Assembly: GCA_900770635.1 (NCBI GenBank)
Contig: CAAGLB010000154.1
Span: 62,001 to 126,000, forward strand
Source: an uncultured Alistipes sp.
Lineage (GTDB): Bacteria > Bacteroidota > Bacteroidia > Bacteroidales > Rikenellaceae
Reading direction: 5' to 3'
Length of the DNA: 64,000 nt
The notes under the pieces were generated by a model. It ran no database searches. It was given only the letters and a program-made list of their open reading frames with translations, and was not told the DNA's origin. A program made the position numbers and the translations under genes. Below, in pieces: positions 59,189 through 64,000 of the stretch. Positions within the stretch are counted from its first letter, which is position 1, and the number at the start of each line of letters is the position of its first letter.

Positions 59189-60031
59189 TTATTGTTTTTT
59201 TACAAGCTCCTTAGCATCAAGGTCACGCATCAAGCGATCAAGCATCTCACGGCCAGCCTCTGGCAAGAGAAGCATCCAGCGTGCGATGATGTTAACCCTG
59301 ACAAGGTATGAGAGTATGAAGTTGATATTGAAGAAGTCGAACACAGCAATATCCCATGCCTGCTCCTCACGCACCTTATCGATCTTGCGCTCCTTCTCAA
59401 CAATATTCTTCTCGTCCGACACAGCCGCAATCACGGCATCAATATATTGCAATTCGCCACGAAGACCGAAGTCCGATGATGATGAGCTTTTGAGCTGCTC
59501 AACAATCTCGCCGCCACCAACAACAACATCGCTCACCGAGCGGCCAGCCTCACGAGCAGCCAACGCAGCAGCGATATTGCGTAGGTTACGATCGAACTCA
59601 CCCCATGCTCTTAGGAATGAGCACTTAGACTCAGCAAGGTCACGGTAGTAAGCCTCGAACAAGGCGTGTTCGAATGTATCGTTGATAACATCATCCTCAT
59701 CACGCTCCTCGTCATCAGCCTCGTTGAAATACTTAACGATCTTAGCTACGTTTGCTGATAGCTCACGATAGTTGCGCTCGCCGAGCATCTTCTCGATCTG
59801 CTCACGGCTGAGGTTACCCAGCTCGTTGTGGCGCTCACGTCCTGCACGATATGCAATAATATTCTCGCAATCGTAGTAGGCGTAAAGCAACTTCACAGCC
59901 TCACGATCGCTCTTCGTGAGCTCGGCGAGGATCTCGTCGACTATCTCACGAACATTAAATCCCTTGGCATCCGACTCGAGTGACCACTCACGCAAGCCAG
60001 CAACCAAATAGTAGTAGTCAGTGGAGAACAT
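59189..60031 (-). CDS. DUF2764-family V-type ATPase-associated protein
   Basis: 280 residues, helical, acidic. DUF2764 is found between subunits E and A in Chlamydia and Bacteroidota V-ATPase operons, where the usual subunit C gene would be. The N-terminal FSTDYYYLVAGLREWSLES and the C-terminal AWDIAVFDFFNINFILSYLVRVNIIARWMLLLPEAGREMLDRL resemble the shape of subunit C/AC39, and a C-like socket role between rotor and stalk is a reasonable inference but not shown. It lies 15 bp before subunit A and 3 bp after E. Confidence 0.88.
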   Translation of the reverse strand: MFSTDYYYLVAGLREWSLESDAKGFNVREIVDEILAELTKSDREAVKLLYAYYDCENIIAYRAGRERHNELGNLSREQIEKMLGERNYRELSANVAKIVKYFNEADDEERDEDDVINDTFEHALFEAYYRDLAESKCSFLRAWGEFDRNLRNIAAALAAREAGRSVSDVVVGGGEIVEQLKSSSSSDFGLRGELQYIDAVIAAVSDEKNIVEKERKIDKVREEQAWDIAVFDFFNINFILSYLVRVNIIARWMLLLPEAGREMLDRLMRDLDAKELVKKQ

Positions 60032-60034
60032 GGC

Positions 60035-60646
60035 TTACTTATAAAGCATGTTAGCAACCTTCTCGCGGAGATACTCCTTAAGCAAAGCGTCGAAGCTCTC
60101 GTCGGTAAACGAGATGTAGTAACCACCATTCTTCTCGCCCACCTTAAAGCCGTTCTTAACCTCTGCTGAGTAGCCTACCTCGACACCAGCCTTGAGCAAC
60201 TCCTGTGACTTAGCAGCAACAGCAGCATCGAACTCGGCACGCTTAGCCTCTGGGAGAAGTGCTTTAAGAGAGATATCGCCAGCCTGAGCATTCCAATTCT
60301 GGGCAACAGCGAGCAACATGTCGCAAACAAAGTTTACGTCGATAGTAGCAGCCTTCACAGCGTCGCCTGTAGACTTCATGATGATAGCCTCAGCGAGCTC
60401 ATTCTTAATCTTTGAAAGAGCCTGACGACCAGCGAGGATAATCTCGGTCATTGCATTCTTTGCGATATCCTCGGCACGTGCCTCTGCTGCCTTAGCGATA
60501 GCCTCGGCCTCAGCCTTTGCCTCTGCAACAATCTTTGCAGCCTCAGCCTTAGCCTCAGCCAAAAGACGCTCAGCCTCCGAACGACCTTTCTCCAAGCCAT
60601 CGTTATAGAGCTTTTGGGTAAGCTCCTGAAGTTTGTTGTTCTCCAT
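60035..60646 (-). CDS. atpE: V-type ATP synthase subunit E (peripheral stalk)
   Basis: 203 residues. The N-terminal ~100 residues form an Ala/Glu/Lys-rich coiled coil (EAERLLAEAKAEAAKIVAEA...), followed by a globular C-terminal domain, the E-subunit plan. In other V-ATPases it pairs with subunit G/H, for which no gene is seen here. First gene of the operon; a near-consensus promoter lies about 100 nt upstream. Confidence 0.92.
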   Translation of the reverse strand: MENNKLQELTQKLYNDGLEKGRSEAERLLAEAKAEAAKIVAEAKAEAEAIAKAAEARAEDIAKNAMTEIILAGRQALSKIKNELAEAIIMKSTGDAVKAATIDVNFVCDMLLAVAQNWNAQAGDISLKALLPEAKRAEFDAAVAAKSQELLKAGVEVGYSAEVKNGFKVGEKNGGYYISFTDESFDALLKEYLREKVANMLYK

Positions 60647-60751
60647 AGTTTTTAGTTTTTAAGTTTATATTTCGTATATTCTCTTAATCTCTGTTTTGCA
60701 ACTTTGCATCGATCATTTTGGACCTTTTTTGCATATATCCAAAAATTCTCA

Positions 60752-60782
60752 CAAATTTAATTTTATTTTTTATATATACAAA
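60752..60782 (-). promoter_or_regulatory. Promoter of the V-type ATPase operon
   Basis: Minus-strand TTTG (60782-60779), 19-nt spacer, TAAATTTG (60759-60752): an exact match to the Bacteroidota consensus. Predicted leader is about 100 nt. Confidence 0.7.
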
Positions 60783-60841
60783 GTATCGCCCTACATTTTT
60801 TTTGCATTTTTATTAATAATTAAAATATTATTGGGCACAGT

Positions 60842-60872
60842 GTTGACATTTCGAATATAATTAGTAACTTTG
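60842..60872 (+). promoter_or_regulatory. Promoter of the ROK gene
   Basis: GTTG (60842-60845), 19-nt spacer, TAACTTTG (60865-60872). The ATG at 60879 lies only 7 nt after the -7 element, so the mRNA should be leaderless or nearly so. Confidence 0.7.
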
Positions 60873-60878
60873 CCTATT

Positions 60879-61973
60879 ATGAAACAGCAAGACAATTCTC
60901 AAAAAATAGTTGTTACGCTCGATGCGGGCGGTACCAACTTCGTGTTTGGCGCTATGTGCGACGGTAAGCCCGTATGCCAGAGCCTCACACTACCATCTAA
61001 GGCACACGACATCGACCTATGCCTTAACGCTCTGATTAGCGGATTCAAGCAAATTATTGGCTCGCTACCACAACCTCCCGTTGCCATCAGCTTTGCCTTT
61101 CCTGGCCCTGCCGACTATCGCAATGGCGTGATTGGTGGCTTCTTGCCCAACTTCCCATCGTTCCGTGATGGCGTGGCCCTCGGCCCTATGCTCGAGGAGC
61201 ACTTCGGTATTCCTGTGTTCATTAATAACGATGCTGACCTATTCGCCTACGGCGAGGCTATGGGTGGCGCACTACCACGCATCAACCGCATGCTCGAGGA
61301 GGCAGGCTCATCGAAACGCTATCGCAATCTTCTCGGCTTTACGTTTGGCACAGGATTCGGTTTCGGCTTTGTGATGGATGGCCGCCTTAACCTTGGCGAC
61401 AACTCATGCGTCGAGACCTTCTGCCTAAAGCACCGTGACCACCCCGAGTTTATCGTCGAGGATGGCATAGCCATTCGTGCCGTGAAGCGTGTCTATCGTG
61501 AGCTTTCGGGCGACGAGCGTGAGCTCGAACCTAAGGAGATCTACGACATCGCTGAGGGCAAGTTGGAGGGTAATGCCGAGGCTGCCAAAGAGGCATTTGC
61601 AACGCAGGGACGTGTAGCTGGCGATGCGATGGCTACGGCAGTAACTCTGATGGATGGTCTTATCGTTATTGGTGGCGGCTTGGCAGGAGCTTCGAAATAC
61701 TTTATGCCAGCACTCTTGGAGGAGATGCGTTCGAAAATTAAGACTATGTCGGGCGACACACTCAACCGTGTGCAGATGAATGTCTACAACCTTGATGACA
61801 AGGCTGAGTTTGAACAGTTTGCACGTGGCAACTCAACAAAGATTAAGGTGTATGGCAGCGACAAGGAGGTGGTCTACGATCCCGAGAAACGAGTGGGCAT
61901 AACCATCTCGGACATTGGCGCAAGCAATGCCGTTAACATCGGTGCATATCTCTACGCAATCGACAATATCTAA
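60879..61973 (+). CDS. ROK-family sugar kinase-like protein
   Basis: 364 residues with the actin-like ATPase fold of ROK proteins: phosphate-1 loop VVTLDAGGTNFVFG, the catalytic-base region VFINNDADLFAYGEA, phosphate-2 FTFGTGFGFGFV and adenosine loop VIGGGLAGAS. The ROK zinc motif (CxCGxxGCxE) is absent; the corresponding region reads VETFCLKHRDHPEF. It lacks a helix-turn-helix, so it is more likely a kinase (for example of glucose, mannose or an amino sugar) than a repressor. The ATG at 60879 is chosen because an upstream in-frame TTG overlaps the promoter. Convergent with the downstream gene. Confidence 0.88.
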   Translation: MKQQDNSQKIVVTLDAGGTNFVFGAMCDGKPVCQSLTLPSKAHDIDLCLNALISGFKQIIGSLPQPPVAISFAFPGPADYRNGVIGGFLPNFPSFRDGVALGPMLEEHFGIPVFINNDADLFAYGEAMGGALPRINRMLEEAGSSKRYRNLLGFTFGTGFGFGFVMDGRLNLGDNSCVETFCLKHRDHPEFIVEDGIAIRAVKRVYRELSGDERELEPKEIYDIAEGKLEGNAEAAKEAFATQGRVAGDAMATAVTLMDGLIVIGGGLAGASKYFMPALLEEMRSKIKTMSGDTLNRVQMNVYNLDDKAEFEQFARGNSTKIKVYGSDKEVVYDPEKRVGITISDIGASNAVNIGAYLYAIDNI

Positions 61974-61997
61974 TTAGGATTTCGACTATATTTTCGA

Positions 61998-62762
61998 CTA
62001 TATCTTAGGCTCCATCACCGACGCTATGCGAGTAGTTACGGATGACAGGAGCCTATGATTTTTTATGCTTGAAAGCGATGTAAGGCCCATGATGTCGGCA
62101 ACAAAAATCTCATCGACAACATCCAACGCCGACTCGGGGATATCTCGCACATATAGACGCTGCCCTATCTTAGCAATGGCCTCGGCAACAACCCTATACT
62201 CAACACTATCAAACTCCTTAGGGGTAAACCACACCCCTTTGTAATAGACAAACAACGGACGCCAAGGTCGGCTGATGGCATTACCCTTGGCATCTACCCA
62301 CACGGCCACACAGCCACCCATGTGCATCACCTGGCAGTCGGCCATAGCGTCGTTTGCCACGCTAACAGATGTTTGAGCAACAGAGGTAGGATGGTCTATG
62401 ATAAGGGGCATGCCGACATCACGCTTAGCACGCAAATAGCCACCACGACCGTAGCTCGGAATCTCGACCTCGAACGACAACGATGCCGACACATCGAGGC
62501 GCATGACAACAGGCACACTCAGCGTACTGCCCACACGTGATAGTTCGACAAGGCGACGGATGATGCGTTGCGCATCGTTAGCACCGATAACCGAGGCGAA
62601 GCCAAAGAGTCTCTCGCTCTCACGGCGCATAATGTCGATATGTTGATCGAGGTTGTAGGCTACACCCTCAAGCGTATGTATTCGCTGCATGACATAGGGC
62701 AATGGTGTTCGAAACTCCGAGGTCTCGACCACCCTACCATCAACCCATGCAAGCAATCTCAT
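61998..62762 (-). CDS. Class-IV aminotransferase-like protein lacking an obvious catalytic lysine
   Basis: 254 residues with the outline of PLP fold-type IV enzymes (aminodeoxychorismate lyase, branched-chain aminotransferase): VVETSEFRTPLPYVMQRIHTLEG at the N-terminus, DQHIDIMRRESERLFG, and the C-terminal DVVDEIFVADIMGLTSLSSI in place of the usual DE-hF-h-T-N segment. In the stretch where the family has Lys before an Asn-containing helix, this protein reads TSVSVANDAMADCQ, with no Lys. It may be inactive, use another residue, or have a different role. It follows holA by 2 bp. Superfamily assignment moderate. Confidence 0.65.
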   Translation of the reverse strand: MRLLAWVDGRVVETSEFRTPLPYVMQRIHTLEGVAYNLDQHIDIMRRESERLFGFASVIGANDAQRIIRRLVELSRVGSTLSVPVVMRLDVSASLSFEVEIPSYGRGGYLRAKRDVGMPLIIDHPTSVAQTSVSVANDAMADCQVMHMGGCVAVWVDAKGNAISRPWRPLFVYYKGVWFTPKEFDSVEYRVVAEAIAKIGQRLYVRDIPESALDVVDEIFVADIMGLTSLSSIKNHRLLSSVTTRIASVMEPKI

Positions 62763-62764
62763 AA

Positions 62765-63847
62765 TTAGCGAATAGTGAAAATTTTGAGTAGCAGCTCTTT
62801 GAGCAACTCGCCGCCATCCAAGCCGCCACTATCAATACCCTTGCTCTTAGCGTCGTACTCACGCAACAAGCCGAGAATGCCAAACACACGACGGTTGTCC
62901 CAGCGGCCTACATTCATCTTAATCTCCCTAAGAGCAAACATATTATTAACCCTAATCTCACGCATAAGCTCACCATCGGCAGGCAACGGAATACCCTTGC
63001 GGCGCTGCTGCCACATGAGATAGTTCAGCAGAAATAGCTGCTGAAAAAGACTAAACAACACATTAATCGTGAGCGTTATAGGATAGCTCTTGGGGTTATG
63101 CGCAAAGTGGTCGGCTATGCGCATGGCACGTGCCACATCCTGTTTAAGCACCGCATCGTTAAGCTCGAAGGTGTTAAACTCCTTCGACAGGCCGATATAC
63201 TGCTCGATATGGCCATCGGTCACAGTACGCTCATTCTCGGGCAACGACACCGACAGTTTCTTAATCTCTTGTGCCATGCGTGACAAATCCATGCCTACAT
63301 GCTCTTTGAGCATAGCCATAGCCTTAGCCGTAATCTTCAATCCGCAGGTCGTTATATAGCTATTGAGCCACGCATCGACCTCATAGTCACGAGGACGCAC
63401 CGACTCGAACACCACGCCATTCTTCTGGCAACTCTTATAGAACGACGTACGCTTATCGATGCCCTTACCCTGCTCCTTATTCTTATAGCAGACGACAAGA
63501 ATGGTGGTTTGCTGTGGCGACGATGTATAGTGCGACAAGGCATCCAGCTTCGACATCTGCTGCGCCTCACGCACAATGACCACCTGATATGCGCCCATCA
63601 TCGGCATCTGACGACATAGGTTGACAACAGCCCCCGCATCGGTATCAAGGCCATAGACCGTAACCTGGTTGAATGCTCGCTCGGCCTCGGTGAGGATACT
63701 ATCGGACAGAGCGTCGCAGAGGGCATCGATAAAAAAGCCCTCGTCGCCCGTAAGCAGATATATAGGTTGAAAGCGGCGAGCCTCAATATCGGACATTAGC
63801 GCTCGATACTCGGTCACACAATCAACAAATTTCATCGTCTTAGCCAT
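62765..63847 (-). CDS. holA: DNA polymerase III subunit delta
   Basis: 360 residues. Clamp-loader subunit that opens the beta ring. Recognisable: PIYLLTGDEGFFIDALCDAL near the N-terminus, VVIVREAQQM (degenerate Walker B strand), then the long helical C-terminal collar domain (AMRIADHFAHNPKSYPITLTINVLFSLFQQLFLL). Delta lacks a functional Walker A, as here. An alternative ATG lies four codons downstream (MKFVDC). Between tilS and the class-IV-like gene on the same strand. Confidence 0.93.
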   Translation of the reverse strand: MAKTMKFVDCVTEYRALMSDIEARRFQPIYLLTGDEGFFIDALCDALSDSILTEAERAFNQVTVYGLDTDAGAVVNLCRQMPMMGAYQVVIVREAQQMSKLDALSHYTSSPQQTTILVVCYKNKEQGKGIDKRTSFYKSCQKNGVVFESVRPRDYEVDAWLNSYITTCGLKITAKAMAMLKEHVGMDLSRMAQEIKKLSVSLPENERTVTDGHIEQYIGLSKEFNTFELNDAVLKQDVARAMRIADHFAHNPKSYPITLTINVLFSLFQQLFLLNYLMWQQRRKGIPLPADGELMREIRVNNMFALREIKMNVGRWDNRRVFGILGLLREYDAKSKGIDSGGLDGGELLKELLLKIFTIR

Positions 63848-63861
63848 ACCAGCATCTAAAT

Positions 63862-64000
63862 TTAAATATTGTCACGCACAACTTTAAGCACACGCTCAGT
63901 GCGCTTGGTTATAGCAAACCTATCATCGAGCCTACGACCAACAACCCAGACAATATCGTCGCCCGACACAAGCACAAACTGTCGGCTCTTCTCGGCCATC
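63862..64000 (-). CDS. tilS: tRNA(Ile)-lysidine synthase, C-terminal end (truncated by window edge)
   Basis: The last ~46 codons are visible and read ...RQFVLVSGDDIVWVVGRRLDDRF, then a RTERVLKV tail and stop. VWVVGRRLDDRF followed by a RVL...V strand is the recognised TilS C-terminal domain end. The catalytic PP-loop part lies beyond base 64000. The enzyme makes lysidine at C34 of tRNA-Ile(CAU). It ends 14 bp before holA. The call rests on a short segment. Confidence 0.75.
   Translation of the reverse strand, partial: MAEKSRQFVLVSGDDIVWVVGRRLDDRFAITKRTERVLKVVRDNI

Noticed and set aside
53134..60646. F-type ATP synthase
   Set aside because: Subunit sizes, the four-helix rotor subunit, subunit I and the DUF2764 gene identify a V/A-type enzyme.
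61981..62003. Direct repeat TTCGACTATAT after the ROK gene
   Set aside because: Two adjacent 11-bp copies at a convergent gene end; too short and AT-rich to support a function.

Overview
The window looks like a chromosomal segment of a gut-type Bacteroidales (Bacteroidota). Evidence: many starts are preceded by the Bacteroidota promoter pattern (TTTG-like, about 19-21 nt, TAnnTTTG) instead of strong Shine-Dalgarno sites. There are lipoproteins with BACON and DUF5689 domains, a TonB-dependent receptor with an N-terminal carboxypeptidase-regulatory-like domain, GH95 and GH20 glycosidases, a choloylglycine-hydrolase-family enzyme, a long NusB, and a V-type ATPase operon carrying a DUF2764 subunit. 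The family within the order cannot be fixed from sequence alone; Rikenellaceae-like is a guess.

Layout. 1-1725: 3' part of a GH95 fucosidase. 1726-11974 (minus): one tightly packed run, GIN-domain protein, AddB, AddA, ABC exporter, HPr-kinase-like protein, S24/S26 peptidase and IspF, several joined by start/stop overlaps. 12065-14532 (minus): two M23 endopeptidases and a HAD hydrolase, closed by a clear terminator. 14654-18822 (plus): alaS and gpmI, then tRNA-Ala(GGC). 19033-20913 (minus): nusB, a DUF1573 lipoprotein and yajC. 21227-23591 (minus): lgt, an HU/SPOR membrane protein and a GtrA protein. 23630-24407: an XRE/S24-like regulator divergent from tRNA-Arg(CCG). 24505-30722 (minus): a WG-repeat/LysM protein followed by a 1249-residue BspA-like leucine-rich repeat protein. 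30877-31947 (minus): the bile-salt-hydrolase/penicillin-acylase-family enzyme. 32078-32386 (minus): a small acidic-tailed protein. 32529-39250 (plus): ligA, dapA, a DUF4919-like protein, a clostripain-type lipoprotein protease and ffh. 39327-41489 (minus): a GH20 hexosaminidase. 41606-51511 (minus): a five-gene surface locus (multi-domain BACON/OB-fold lipoprotein, NUC-family nuclease lipoprotein, exported endonuclease/exonuclease/phosphatase, TonB receptor, DUF5689 lipoprotein). 51766-52764 (plus): ruvB. 53134-60646 (minus): V-type ATPase genes E, DUF2764, A, B, D, I, K. 60879-61973 (plus): a ROK protein. 61998-64000 (minus): class-IV-aminotransferase-like protein, holA and the 3' end of tilS.

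The best candidate for an undescribed system is 41606-51511. Two exported nucleases of unrelated folds, two OB-fold-type lipoproteins and a TonB receptor without SusD form one apparent transcription unit with a promoter at one end and a terminator at the other, which I read as an outer-membrane system for capturing, cutting and importing extracellular nucleic acid. The second candidate is 2210-5215, a kinase/peptidase/exporter cassette resembling peptide-tailoring modules but with no visible precursor peptide. Coordinates of promoters and hairpins come from reading by eye; no folding or database search was run.
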